From Vigna angularis (lineage: Eukaryota; Streptophyta; Magnoliopsida; Fabales; Fabaceae): a stretch of 64,000 nucleotides of DNA. Below are positions 11,439 through 27,700 of the stretch, piece after piece. The notes beneath the pieces are model-generated. The model did no database searches. It was not told the origin of the DNA and worked only from the letters and a program-made list of their open reading frames with translations. The stretch spans positions 25,784,289 to 25,848,288 of the forward strand of contig NC_068972.1 of the NCBI RefSeq assembly GCF_016808095.1, in the 5' to 3' direction. Both the position numbers and the translations under genes were made by a program. Numbering within the stretch: the first letter of the stretch is position 1; each line of letters opens with the position of its first letter.

Positions 11439-14332
11439 ATGGGTTCTGATTCCAATTTGGGAGGGACACCCTCAACATCCTCGCCCAGTGCCAAGCGCAC
11501 CAGAGATCCTGAAGAGGAAGTTTACCTCGACAATCTTCGCTCCCACAAACGTTACCTAAGCGAGGTTACACAAATTTCCCCCTTTTGTCGTTTTATTATT
11601 ACTTCCTTTATTTTAATGTTTTTACACTAACCTACTTTCTTAATTGTTTTTCTTTTGTCTTTTTGTTTTTCGCTAAGTTAGACTTTTTAATCATTCTGCA
11701 GTTATCTTTGTGAAATGCCCTGCCATGGCCTTTCAGCTTAACTGTGTTTTTCTAATATATGTTTCTCAATCTCGATTTAATTTATCAATAATTGTCTTGG
11801 TTTAAGTATTGTTTGGATTTGAGAGACTTGTCTTGAGCGTGTTTTTTTTTTGTTGGAACATGTGTTTGTTTTCGTCACATAGATCTTTGTTTGAGTTGAT
11901 ACCTTGTGGTTTTAATATTTTATTTTCGTGCTTGTTTTTGTTGAAGTCAAATGAAATTAACCATCATTAATTTAGAGTAACTTACATTTATTGTTTCTGT
12001 GCCCAGATAATGGCATCCAGTCTCAATGGATTGACAGTTGGGGACTCGCTTCCTGATAATCTCATGGAATCTCCGGCAAGGTCTGAAAGCGTGTTCTCTT
12101 TCAGGTAAAATCATAACTACTTTTCCGTGTAAGATTTGTTCACTCTTTGGGGTTTTATGAATAACTATTTCTATGATTGAGGTTTATTTTGATGCATTTC
12201 AGTTGTAACAGTTGGATATTAGTGGAACTTGAGTAAGCTGCTAATTGCTCAGGACATTAGTTATCGTCACTTGCATTATTACATTTAATATACATGTTTT
12301 GGTTTGGCAGTGTAGGCTGGCTTTTGAAATCTTGTGTAAATTATACTATTTTCATCTTCCTTGTTACTTTTGTGATTATTCTTCTCTCCGTTATATGCCA
12401 GAGTTCAGTTAGTTTTCATAAAATCATCATTTGGCCATTGATAGATACAGAAGATAGTTCTGTCGGTATCTCTATTGCAGATCTTGAGTCTGAATTAATG
12501 TTCACCTGTAGTGGTGCATGTTATTATGCTCTATATTTTTTTCGGTGGGGTGGTGCAGGAATACTAAAACTTTCCTTACTTTGGTTTTCTTTGCAAAGAA
12601 ACCCCAAACCTGAAAAGGGTAGAAGGCCCTTGTTTGTGTCTAGTCAAATGGTCATTTGGACGCTGAGACATCCATTTATCATTTTGCTGTCATGCAAACA
12701 TATATATAATTGGTAATATTAGTCTCTTCACTTGGTTATCTTTAAACAGAACCTTGTTAGCCATGAAATTTGTCATTTTCATGGTCGAAAGCTCCTCCTT
12801 ACTACTGTGCCTCTTATGTGGGCTATTTGATGTGTACTTTTGGAGTAATAATGGGTAGGTGTAGGGACTAGAAATCACAACCAGATACTTTCTAGTCATT
12901 AGACAAAAGTTGATGCACCCTAGATTCAGATGTGTATGTGAACCCCATATCCCTTCTTCCTGATAAATAGGCAACTCACCCGACTCAAGTATGCGGATTT
13001 TTGGTTCAAAAAAGTAAAATACTACAAACAAATCATGGAATCATGCGTTGTAATTTTTATTTTGTGGAGGGGGAGACAAAGATTGAACTAGCAAGTAGCC
13101 ATAGCTTGCAGAGGATTGACTAGAGTTCTTTGGTAGATTTCCAACTGGGTCAAATATGAAGTGACTCTAGTCCTTAGACATGTTGCTTGATTTCTCTTGC
13201 AGTATATATACCTTTAAAACTTTCCCATCTTTAAATGACCCAAAATCTATTAAAATTATTTTCCAATGTATACATACACACCCGTAAAAATGATCATGCA
13301 TGATAAAAATTGTTGCTAACTCTACTTCATTTGTTTCATATCCTATATGCTTGAATAATTGGTACATATTCATATTTATATTTCCATATGGTGTGTGTCT
13401 TAGTTTATGGTTACATTCAAATCTCATAATCAACATGACTGTAGACGGCTTTATTCATAGTCAATTTAGTCATATATGGTTTGGTATCATAAATGCATAA
13501 TTAACATATTTAATATGTCCCGCACGCATAAAATTCCATATTATCATGTTATCAAATGTTGAAAATACTAGCAGATTAAGCAAATAACTAAAATACTCGA
13601 AATTTATATGGGTGTATAACTAGAAAAGCGATAAAGTATATTAATAGTGTAGTTCAGAGATTAACAATAAGGACCGAAAACAAGATTGTTTTGGTTTTTA
13701 TATGACTGTTAGATTAGTTTCATGTTCTGAAAATTGAAAGAGTATATAATTTGGGACATCTTTTACATAAGAATTGAACTGCAGGCAATCTGTTGTTAAA
13801 ATTAATTAGTTTTATTACCCAATGATTAGCAACGTTTACAATAATTAATTGTGTTGAATTTATTTTCAGAGATGATATATCTTTACAATATTCACCTATG
13901 TCAGAAGATTCAGATGACTTGAGGTTTTGTGAGACTCCTGTGCACAGTTGTTCGTCCCAGCCCGACAGTCTTCCCAGTAGTCCAGTTTCTTCTCCACATA
14001 GGTACCATAAGTCGCAGAATGTATTATCTTCGGCACCTTCCTCAAGTTCAAATGCTTCTCATGGCTCAACCGTTTCCACTGCAACTTGCCCCCAGCCTCG
14101 TCAGCGAGGGTCAGATTCTGAAGGTCGCTTCCCATCATCTCCAAGTGATATATGCCACTCAGCTGACTTGAGAAGAGCTGCACTTCTAAGATCTGTGCAG
14201 ATGAGAACACAACCATCCTCTGCATCTTTGGACCTGCCTTTTGGTTCTAACCAAGACCCTGCTCCTAACATAGATCCTGAGGAAAGATCATGCTCATATA
14301 TAAAATCTCTAGTTGATGAGAGAGAGTACTGA
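11439..14332 (+). CDS. Conserved plant-specific Ser-rich protein of unknown function (3 exons)
   Basis: Exons 11439-11564, 12007-12104 and 13870-14332 join in phase to 228 codons plus stop. Introns are 442 and 1765 bp with GT-AG ends. Residues 1-42 hold an acidic/basic block (AKRTRDPEEEVYLDNLRSH). The middle carries the conserved run ASSLNGLTVGDSLPDNLMES, then YSPMSEDSDD. The last 140 residues are rich in Ser and Pro and end in a motif around DLRRAALLRSVQMR. No catalytic domain, signal peptide or membrane segment is visible. I recognise it as an uncharacterised family found across seed plants; no function is established to my knowledge. The basic start could be nuclear targeting (inference). 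The start is the first ATG in frame, and the exon joins support the model strongly. Confidence 0.88.
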
Positions 14333-14847
14333 AAGGAATGGTGTTAAGTAGCATTGTATTGTGTCAATCCAGTGTCTCCAATGCGGGATGGTTGCTTGTG
14401 TTAGCTATGGCCAAAATGTGTTCGTCTTTTATCTTATGGCCCAGCTCTATGTAGTAAATAGTTGTATGGCTTCGGAATTTTACCTTACTAATTTTTTATT
14501 TCGTTAGTTTATTTTAATATAATTGAGGATTTTAAATGAAAAAGTTGACCACAAGAATCGAATAGATAATTGACATGCTATAAGCGTGATAAATTTACGG
14601 CCACAATCAAATAGCTAAAGGCCGAAGTAAAAGTCAGTAGTCCTCAAAATTTTAAATCGCTCAGGTATAATTCGATGGGGGTAGAAGAATGGTAATCTTT
14701 CATCCCCAAATAAAAGATAGGATCATTAATACAGACTCAAATTAAGCACTACAAGTCTCCATGTCAAATATCTCCCAGCAATGTTGATATCAAAGTCGTG
14801 GTGGATATCCCATGTTTCCAAGCAGGATGGTTAATTGCACCATTGAA
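14333..14847. other. Convergent 3' spacer between gene 1 and PDIL2
   Basis: About 515 bp between the stop codons of two convergent genes. It must hold both 3' UTRs. AT-rich signals such as TTTAATATAATTG occur, but no single polyadenylation site can be fixed. Confidence 0.7.
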
Positions 14848-19054
<4,207 letters not shown>

Positions 19055-19350
19055 CTTCTTCTTTCTGGTCTTCGCTATTTTCTTTCTTCTCGATTTCAGC
19101 TCAACTGCTTCGGCACGTGCAGGCTTATATACGAAACACCGTTTGAAGCATTAAATGTATCGCTACCGTATTTGTCACGTGGCACCGTTTTATTGCATCG
19201 CTTGTAATCAAATTCATCGTTGGCTTTTGCATTTCCCACGCCGCTACCACATCATTCTACTTTCTTACCTGTGACGTCTTATCGTTGACGTGGCAACCTT
19301 TCAAAGGAACACGGTGTCAATATCTAGACATGTGAGCCACGTGGAAAAGA
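19055..19350 (-). promoter_or_regulatory. PDIL2 promoter with TATA box and clustered ACGT elements
   Basis: Reading toward the gene, a TATATAAG box lies at 19133-19126, about 72 bp before the ATG, implying a 5' UTR of roughly 40 bp. Upstream are five ACGT-core sites: GCACGTGC 19115-19122, CACGTGGC 19176-19183, TGACGTC 19272-19278, TGACGTGG 19286-19293 and CCACGTGG 19337-19344. TGACGTGG matches the core bound by ER-stress bZIP factors (bZIP28/60 class), and CACGTG is a G-box. Unfolded-protein-response control is an inference that fits the gene's role. Confidence 0.7.
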
Positions 19351-19531
19351 CACGTTACGCGCGTACAAATACATGTATATATGTGTCTATTAGGCGACGG
19401 TTTCATAAGTTTTATGATTTGTTTAGTATTATTTGTGTTAATTTAAAGACTTTTATATTGTTAATCAATAAATTCATTTCGTGGACTCTTACTTTTATAG
19501 TTAAACCCCTTCGAAAGTTGCTATTTAGGTG

Positions 19532-20906
19532 AGGTTTTCTAGTTAGATATTTGTTTTATAGGTTTTGTCAATTTGATCTTTAATATTGAAAAATTGATTT
19601 TATTGGACTTCTACCATTAAATTGTCTTAACGAGATTAAGTTTTTTATGATCTGATACGTTTATGGGGTAAGTTTTTTATACGTGGCACATTCAAGCAAA
19701 TTACATGGAATGTAAAATAAAAAAAATAAAGTTTCTGATAATTGAAACCCAAATTAGGGTTCATCTTCAACCTCCCTTCATCGTCTTCAACCCCCCTTCA
19801 CCATCTTCAACTTTAGCGATTGATGCTCAGAGTTCATCACCAAATTAGGGTTTATCACCAAATTTGTGAAGAAGGATTTCTCTACGATTTGGGAATTTCT
19901 TTGTAATTAGGGTTCATCGTTTCAGTGGTGCTTTATGCAAATTGGGGCTGGCGCTTTGGTTCGATGGTGTTCGCGATTTAGGGTGGCTATTGTTTTTAGG
20001 ATTTTCTGATTGTAGGTTTGGTGGCTCTATGGAAGTTGGGTTCGAGGAAGACGAAGACACGAGGGGTTTCGTAGTGTTCACGCATGGAAGTCGCGAGATT
20101 GGCGTTCTCTGGGTTTTCTCTTTTTTTTTTAGTTCTCCTCTTCTTTGCAAGTGTGAGGCGATTGATGAAGGAGGAAAAGAGGAACCTAGGTTTCTCGCAA
20201 TTCTAGGTTTTGCTACGGTTGAAGGTGGAGCGATTGCAACGATGTGGTTGATTATGAAGTTCTTGCACTTGGTTTCTGAGTGTGTTTGCAGGTCACGATG
20301 CTGCAAGGGAGGCGCTGGTTGAGCGACAACGGAGACGAACTCGCAGTGGTGATGGTGGCGGATGATGGGCTTCTGCGATGCAAAAGATTACAAAAACTCG
20401 AAGTTCTCTGGTTCAATTGGTGCTTTCAGATAAATGGTATAACCAGCAAATTCTGGGTTCTCATTATTTGACTTCATAATAATTATTGTCTAATTTTATT
20501 GATATATCATGCAGCAAATGATTTCTGCAGAAGATTGGCCATGAAGGGTGTAACTAAACTGCAAAATTTTGGATCAGTTTTCAATATTTTAATACATGTT
20601 TTCAGGAATAAGGAGATCCCACAAAATTTGATTTACTCATTCCTCTTGTTCATTTCCTTTTCCAGTTTAATATTGGGGTTGTTATAATATGAATCTCCTT
20701 ATTTCCATGTGGTTACTAAGAGAAAAATTAGGGTTTCTGATGACGCTGACGTGGTAGGAGTGATGTGACAAAAACTGGCCATGTTAACGTGTCAGGCCAC
20801 CCCATTAAAACAATTTAACGGCAGGGATCCAATTGAGTCCACTTTTTAATATTAAGAACCAAATTGACGAAACCTATAAAACGGGGATCTAATTGAAAAA
20901 ATCCCA
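19532..20906. mobile_element. Non-autonomous Mutator-like TIR element
   Basis: About 110-bp terminal inverted repeats: 19533-19640 and the complement of 20790-20905 share GGTTT, TTTTATAGGTTTTGTCAATTTG, TTAATATT and CCRTTAAATTGT. The interior (19740-20700) contains gene-like GC-richer sequence with AATTAGGGTTC motifs and a 126-codon open frame at 19942-20322 that I cannot assign. A matching 9-bp target duplication was not found at these coordinates, so the ends may be off by several bases. Long TIRs suggest a MULE. Confidence 0.65.
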
Positions 20907-22281
20907 CGGAAATAGAAACTTTGGAGGGGATTAAGCTACTTTTATCTAGCTAGTTCATAATAAGTACTTGGGATATAAAAATACTTCATTTATTATTTTC
21001 AATATAAACAAACCGTATGTCTTCTTCTATAATGAAAATATTTACTTATATCATTAATTTATTAATGCTTTTGCCTTAGAGTAATATAAATAATCGTCCC
21101 GTAATTTATATAATGACATCATTGGATATAAAGTTTTCACTTAACATGGCATAAAGACGTGTGTTATTAATCTATAAATTTGATGGAATTGTATTTGTAT
21201 CTCTTTAATTTGAACTATGTGATTTTAGTTATTTATTTCCCACTTTTATTTTCTGACGTAAACAAAATTTTGGTCTATTTATCGATTTTTCCGACATAAA
21301 AACGTAAAATTTTAATTTTTAACCCTAATTAAATGCGCAAAAGTTTTTTATTTAAAATATCAAATTTGACTAGAAAACAAGAAAAAACGAAACTTTAAAA
21401 GTTTTAATTTTCAATCAATTTTTACTTCCAAAGTTTTTAATTATTTGAATGGAAACAATATTTTGAGAAATTTCACTAGAAAGAAATAGACGAAGAAACC
21501 AAATAGAAATGGACAATAACAGAGATAAATATAAGCTAAATATGAGGGATTAGCATTAGCTCTCATTTTAAACCTATACTAAATGACTTTGTAAATTTTA
21601 TTTTATTTCTAACACAATAGTGAAACATAGTAAAACATTGTTCAAAGTTTTGTTGGAGGGGCATATTTTATTTTGTTTATTATTTTATACAAAACCAATT
21701 ACAATTATGATGGTAGATCAGATTCTCTATCAATTTCATCCTCCAGGAAGTGTAAAGTTTTTTCTTGTTGCTTGGGTTTAATACAAACTTCTCTCTTGAT
21801 GATTTCGGGTTTTGCTTTCTGTACTCCCACAAATTATTCTCACAACCAACAAAATTTTAAAATGAATATTTTAGTGTTTGTAAAACTGATTTACAGATTA
21901 TATATTCCGGAAATTTTCAGGAGCAAACTTTATGAAATTTTCGGAAGAAGATTTCTGGAACAAGATTGTCAAAATAGAAATCGCAGGACATATGTCTTGG
22001 AACAACTTTTTCATAATAAGATTTCTGAAACAAATTTTTTAGAGGAAGGTTTCTGAAATAAACTTTTTTTTAAAATACTTATAGTGTCGTTTAGAACCAA
22101 TTTTCTTAAACAACTCACATAAAATGTATTCTGAAAATAATATTTTGAAATGAGTTTTTTTTCCGCGACCCTTTGCTTCTTTTTTCTTTGTAACCTTCTT
22201 CCTATTTTTTTTATTCCTTTGCAGCAACTGTGAGACGGTAGTGGCAATAGTGGAGTAGTGTGGTACAATAATAAATGATAT
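20907..22281. other. AT-rich intergenic sequence
   Basis: Open frames at 21673-22056 (+) and 22011-22268 (-) are low-complexity and match no family I know. No element ends were seen. Likely decayed repeat DNA. Confidence 0.5.
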
Positions 22282-22508
22282 TAAAAAAAAGCTAATTGTT
22301 TACTTGCTCTTTATATTGGGAAGTTTTTTAGTACATGCTTTAAAAAATTATCTATTGCATGTGGTATAATTTGCATCAATCAAGTTTTTTCCGTTAAATT
22401 GACAGTTAATTTTGTGCTGACGTGACTATGAAATTTGATTTTTTTTCTCTCTCTCATTTGCTCTTCCTGCAATGCCCAACTTTTTCTCACTTTTCTATAT
22501 TAATGATT

Positions 22509-22827
22509 GGTTTAATCTCTCAATAGGTCCCTATTTTCACCCAGAATTTCAAATAGGTCCCTTTCTTTTTCGGCATCTCAATTGAGTCCTTATTTTTGTA
22601 AAATTGAATCAAATAGGACCTTTCCGTCAAATTGAAATGACGCCGTTAAGAAGGGTATGTTGGCAGTGTCAGCATACCCTTCTTAATGGCGTCATTTCAA
22701 TTTGACGGAAAGGTCCTACCTATTTGATTCAATTTTACAAAAATAAGGACTCAATTGAGATACCGAAAAAGAAAGGGACCTATTTGAAATTCTGGGTAAA
22801 AATAGGGACCTATTGAGACATTAAACC
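22509..22827. mobile_element. 319-bp near-perfect hairpin MITE (Mutator-like)
   Basis: The whole element is one inverted repeat. It starts GGTTTAATCTCTCAATAGG and ends CCTATTGAGACATTAAACC, with arms of about 150 bp meeting around 22655-22690. A perfect 9-bp target duplication TTAATGATT (22500-22508 and 22828-22836) supports a Mutator-type insertion. It sits inside the left TIR of the element at 22291-24416; the right TIR carries the uninterrupted sequence (ACTAATGATTTTCATAATT). Confidence 0.93.
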
Positions 22828-23054
22828 TTAATGATTTTCATAATTGCACAGGATTTTTATTCCTCTTTTCCATTAGTTTTAATAAAATTTGGAAAGAGAA
22901 CAATAGTAAGAAGAGTTCTATTAAATATAATTATAATTTGATTCGGTTAGTTTTTTTTATTAAATGTTATTTTTTAAATCCTAATTAAAACTCTAATTAG
23001 TTTCTCCCTGATTAATTTCCCCAAATTGAAATTCAGATTGAAGAACCCTAAACT

Positions 23055-23465
23055 TCATATTTGGTAATTCTCTCTCAAAGCCCACTCCTCTTTCCTAATT
23101 TTTGGTCTTTCTCTTTCGCAGGCATACCAACTTTGGGCTGCCTTTGTGGAGCTCACGCAACAGGGAAGCTTCCTTCCCTTTCTCTTTTCTCGTTTTACCG
23201 CGTCGCAAGGACTTCTTTCCTCTTCTCCTTCGCGGTTCTGGTTCTGGGTTTTGCAGGTAAGGCGCGAACACCTTTCTCGCGGTGTGGTGATTGTTGCAGC
23301 GGCGACGCCTCCGCGAGGTTTCGACATTAGAAATCTCCGTCGTGCCAGAAACCCTATTGATGGCGTCGTCATGGAGAGAAATAGTGAACCTGGTGTTTTG
23401 CGGTCTGGCGGTCTTCATTCATTAGCGCCCCCGCGGCCACTGGTGGTGGATCGCGTTGGGTAATG
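23055..23465 (+). other. GC-richer leader-like part of the Pack-MULE interior
   Basis: Open frames overlap here on both strands (for example 23146-23463 plus and 23095-23418 minus), a sign of GC content rather than one real protein. CTTTCGCAGGC and TTTTGCAGGTAAG look like splice sites. It may be captured 5' UTR/exon sequence of another gene. I do not recognise the product. Confidence 0.35.
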
Positions 23466-23715
23466 ATTTATGTTTCTGCTTTGCAAGTGGATGGCAACTA
23501 GTTCGCAGGGTGGTTTGCAGGTTGAGGGTTTTGGCTTTTGTTCTTCTCTGTGGGTTTGCGAATTGGGGGTGGTCCTAAGTTTGCGTTTGGGTTTGGATTT
23601 TATTTGTTCTCCGTAGATTCAAGACGTGAATTGGAATTTCTAATCTTTTTTTCTATCTTTGCGATCTGAGAATGTGAGGTGTTAATGAATTGGTAATGCT
23701 CAATTATTAGGTTCT

Positions 23716-23985
23716 CTACCACGTCATCTTGTGAACGTCCTCGATGTTGAGCTTCTGTAACCATAACCTCGACGTGCTCTCCTCCAGGAACTCCCTCGTG
23801 CAACTATTGTACATGTAGGAGCACTCCTTACCGAACCCGCCGACCACCATTCGCTTCGTGATATCGTGGAGGTTGTTTATCATCCCATCTATGAGCGCGT
23901 CCATGACGATGTCGAAGTTTGTGACCGGCAACGCCATCGAAATCTGCTCCTCTATTTTGTCTATATTATCTTTTTATTGGGGATA
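23716..23985 (-). pseudogene. Captured EXO70-family exocyst subunit fragment
   Basis: The reverse strand encodes about 75-80 residues reading (IEEQIS)MALPVTNFDIVMDA, then NNLHDITKRMVVGGFGKECS, then FLEESTSRLWLQKLNIEDVHKMTW and a TAG stop. Plant EXO70 proteins have a very similar stretch (LHEIAKRMVxxGFGKEC, a Tyr, then EESLSRLGLQKLSIEDVQKM.W). EXO70 is a subunit of the exocyst that tethers secretory vesicles at the plasma membrane. Only this N-terminal-middle fragment is present, it stops just where the family continues, and it lies inside a MULE, so I call it a transduplicated fragment. Confidence 0.78.
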
Positions 23986-24789
23986 TTGATCAGGATTTAA
24001 GAAAATATTATCATGAAATTTTGTAGACTTGAAATTTTATATATTAGTGTTAATAAAAATTATATTTTTTTTAACGACAAAAGGAAGGTTATGTGATTTT
24101 AGTCTTTTTTTTTAATTTATTAAATGGGATTTAAATACCAGAATAATGCAAAAGAGGAATAAAAGTCCTACAATTATGAAAATCATTAGTATAAAAGAGA
24201 GAGAAAAAGTTGGGCGGGAGAGCAGAAGAGAGAGAAGAAAAAGATCAGATTTCATAGCCATGTCAGGGAGTTAACTCCGTTTCTACCCATTTAATAGAAG
24301 GGACTTGATTGGTGCAAATTATACCACATGGGGACGCTATACATGCATTTTTAAAAGCAGGTACTAAACAGAAAAAAAAAACCTCCCAGTGTAGGGACCA
24401 AATAAGCAATTAAGCCTAAAAAAAATTCACTACTTTTTGGTAGAGTTGGTAATTATGTGGGTGTAGGAAGCAATAACCATGGATTTTTGAAGGTAAAATG
24501 TGCCAACTAACATGGGCCAAGTTGGAATGTTCAGGGAGAGCTTCTCCCTTTAACTCTAGGGCTTCTTGTTTCACCTCTAATAGATAGAAATATCCTTTAG
24601 CAAATGTATTAAAATAAAAGTTGTTAAGTAATAATTACTACTTACCATTAAACATTTATTATTGGAATAGTTACCGACTGCTTAATTTTTCCCAACCAAA
24701 CGACATACTTAGAAGGTGATCAGGGAGCAAACAAGAGAAAGTCCTAAGTCGCAATGTCCTTCAAAAGAACATACACAAATGAAAACTAT

Positions 24790-27700
24790 GTTTAATGATT
24801 CAGTAGGTCCTATTTTTCGATCAGACTCTCAAATATAACCCTTACTTCTTGGTTTTCTCAATTGGGTCTTTGATTTTGAAAATTTGAAACAAATAGAGAC
24901 CTACCGTTAAATTGGACTAACGGACGTTGGAATTATGTTGACGTGGATGTTGATGTTAGTTTTTTTAAATGACGTGGCAAATTGTTAGATAATTTTAGCT
25001 GACGTGGATTTTTGTTCTTTTAAATTAACTGCATTGTTTGAGAGTGTAACAAACTTTTCTCTCCTGTGGTGCCTTCGACCTATCTCTCTAGTTCTTTTCT
25101 GTCCCACCAACGACGAAGAAATCAGATGCAACTTCGTTGGTTGCAATAATAAACTATTTTTCAAAGAAGATTTAAGACATGTCAATCTCATAATTCCTCA
25201 TTTAATCATCGTCACCAATATCCTTCATTCCTTTCTGTTTCTTCTCTTCTTTAATTATTGTTTTATAAAAAATTTCTGTCTAAATTCTTTCTCCGAAAGT
25301 ACCACTTTTTATCCCTTGTTACTTTCTTGGTTACCGCTAAGGCACCAACCCTCTATGCATTTTTCTCAAAATTTAGGAAGAAAAATAGCCAAAGGATTGA
25401 ACTTCAATTGGGTTTGGATTATTGATTTCTCCAAACAATGATCTTGAGTTTCTTGTGTAAGACCCAAAATAATTACAATCAATATTATTTTGTTTATATA
25501 TAATTTAGTTGTAAGAATCTCTTGTTGTGTGACAATATTCATAAAATCGTGTGTTATTATAGGATTATATTAGTTTAATTATTCGGCTATATTACATAGT
25601 AATGTTCAAAGTTCACAATGACATCCGAATAATTTATACCACTTGATTGTATATCTAAAAATTTGATTTTTTTTATTGAATAGTCAAATAAGACATAACA
25701 CAGAGACATCCAAACTTATAAACTTTCATTATTGATGCAAAACAATTTCTCTTTTCCCCACACACAGTAGGTAGTCTACTTTCCATCGTAGGAATTGAAA
25801 TGTCTTTTGGCTTCATTATCAAATTTTCTTCGAGGCTATAAAAAAGCTACTTCAATAGGTTCCCTCTTTTGAAACCATCCGACATCGTAGGCTGCTGAGG
25901 ACAAGCATAAAAACCTATCCTCCTCTTCACTGAAATCATAACAAAAGTACTAAGTAAATCAGAGAGAATCGTGAGGGTGAGTAGGGTTTCTTGGTTGAAG
26001 AAGAAAGGAGAATAGTTGGGGACTTAGAACACTCTGAAATTTCAAGATCTTTGCTGGAAAAGAGGTAGGGGCAGCTAAACCATCTCTTAGATATTACAAT
26101 TTCATATTTCATGATCATGAATCTAAGTATATTGGAATTTATTAACAATAGCTAGCTATCTACTTTTGTGAATCTTAATTTCCTATTGTTTTCTATTTTT
26201 CGAGTTACCTCAGTAAACTGTCCAATTCTACTTCATTTACCGTTAGATGTAGCTAAATATTTGATATATGGGACATAAGACATATTAAATTGCTTTGACC
26301 GTTCGGATTATTATTTTATCATCTGTAGTTAGAGAATTAAATTTCCGCATGTTGGATCAATTTGATGACTGCTTTATTTCTGCTACTAAGTCTCCACGGT
26401 AAAACATACATTCCCACCTAGTGAACCGTTAGATCGACCTTAAATTTTGATATATGGACCATAAGATATATTATTTTGCCTTGACCGTTCGGATTGTTAT
26501 TTTGAGGCCTGTATTTAAAGGAATAAGTCTCGCATGATGGAATAAGTTAATAATCACCTTATTTTCTGTTACTAAGTTCCCTCAGGAAAACATAAATTCT
26601 TGTCAATTTAACCGTCGGATGGATCTGAAATTTTGATATGAGGTTCCTAAGACATAGATTTTGAATTTGACCGTTTAGATTATCAATTAAAGTTATAAAA
26701 TAAGAGATATAGATTTCGCATTTTGAAGTAGCCAATTTTCCAGCATGGTTTTATGCCTGGACCAACTAAGGAGAAATTAAGAGTTTCATCCCATCAACCG
26801 TGAGATTGATTTGAAATTTTTACTATAGGTTTTAGACATGTACAGGTAGGGAAGCTAAACCATTTTCTTTACTTCAACATGCATGATAGTGTAATTTCTT
26901 CACATGTAATTATAGTTTACCTCATGAACTTGGTTGAAATACACATCTTGACTTTGAAAGTGTGAACTAGATTATATTGAATGAATGATATAGCTTGATA
27001 GAAGTGTTGTTGACTTCAAAATGTGAAAGAAGAAAGAGATCTTGATTCTCAATATGTTGTATGCTGCAAATTCCTTTTTCTCTCTGTAATTGAGGTGTTG
27101 TTGGATACTCACGGCAAGCTTAAAAAAAAAAAAAATAAGTGAAGGAAATTGTTTTCCTTTGAATTATTGATCCTCTCCTTTTCAATGAGTCATATCTTAA
27201 TTTTAAATTATTTCCTTATAAAACTTGATTGTGTTTTTCTTTAAAATTTGACCTTTCTAACTTTGGATGACCAAACATTACGTAAATGTTCAGAAGAAGA
27301 TAGGCATGGGAATAAAATTTTAATTCCTTTTTTTTAATCAAACATGTCCAACCTTATCTCTCAATGTAGAAAATTTTGTAAGTTATCAAAAGATGTGGGT
27401 CCTTAAGTGTAGAGTATAATACTCATTCAATTAGTAAAAAATAGAATTGAGTTGCTAACTCATTCTGTAACGTAAACCATATGTTCAATCTTAATTAGAA
27501 ACTTGAACTAAAGAGAGATTGAAAGTAAACTCACCTGAGAAGATTAGAGAAACATCAATTTTGAAAATTTCACTGCAGTTAGTACAATGGTCCAAAAATT
27601 ATGAATTTGGTGTCCAATGAAAGTTCTTTCAATCTAGATTCCAAACTGAAAAGAATCATCTCATTTGGAGTTATGTAAATAGAGTTATTACCAAAATAGT

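Larger units (their letters stand above)
22291..24416. mobile_element. Pack-MULE-like element carrying an EXO70 fragment
   Basis: Long TIRs of about 250 bp: the left arm runs from GCTAATTG at 22291 and the right arm, reversed, runs from GGCTTAATTG at 24416. They share GTACMTGCTTTWAAAAA, TGTGGTATAATTTGCA and CAATCAAG. A perfect 9-bp target duplication TAAAAAAAA flanks it (22282-22290 and 24417-24425), though it is low complexity. The interior is GC-richer than its surroundings and holds a piece of an EXO70-like gene. No transposase is present. The left TIR is interrupted by a 319-bp hairpin element. Confidence 0.85.

Noticed and set aside
12294..12716. 140-codon frame in intron 2 of gene 1
   Set aside because: Hydrophobic low-information translation with no family match; it lies within a well-supported intron.
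13898..14225. Minus-strand and second plus-strand frames over exon 3 of gene 1
   Set aside because: Shadows; only the frame joined by splice sites gives the conserved protein.
19942..20322. 126-codon plus-strand frame as a host gene
   Set aside because: Lies between MULE-like TIRs, overlaps an equal frame on the other strand, and no family was recognised.
23061..23463. Overlapping open frames on both strands of about 90-107 codons
   Set aside because: Overlap on both strands in GC-richer sequence, no family resemblance, inside the Pack-MULE.
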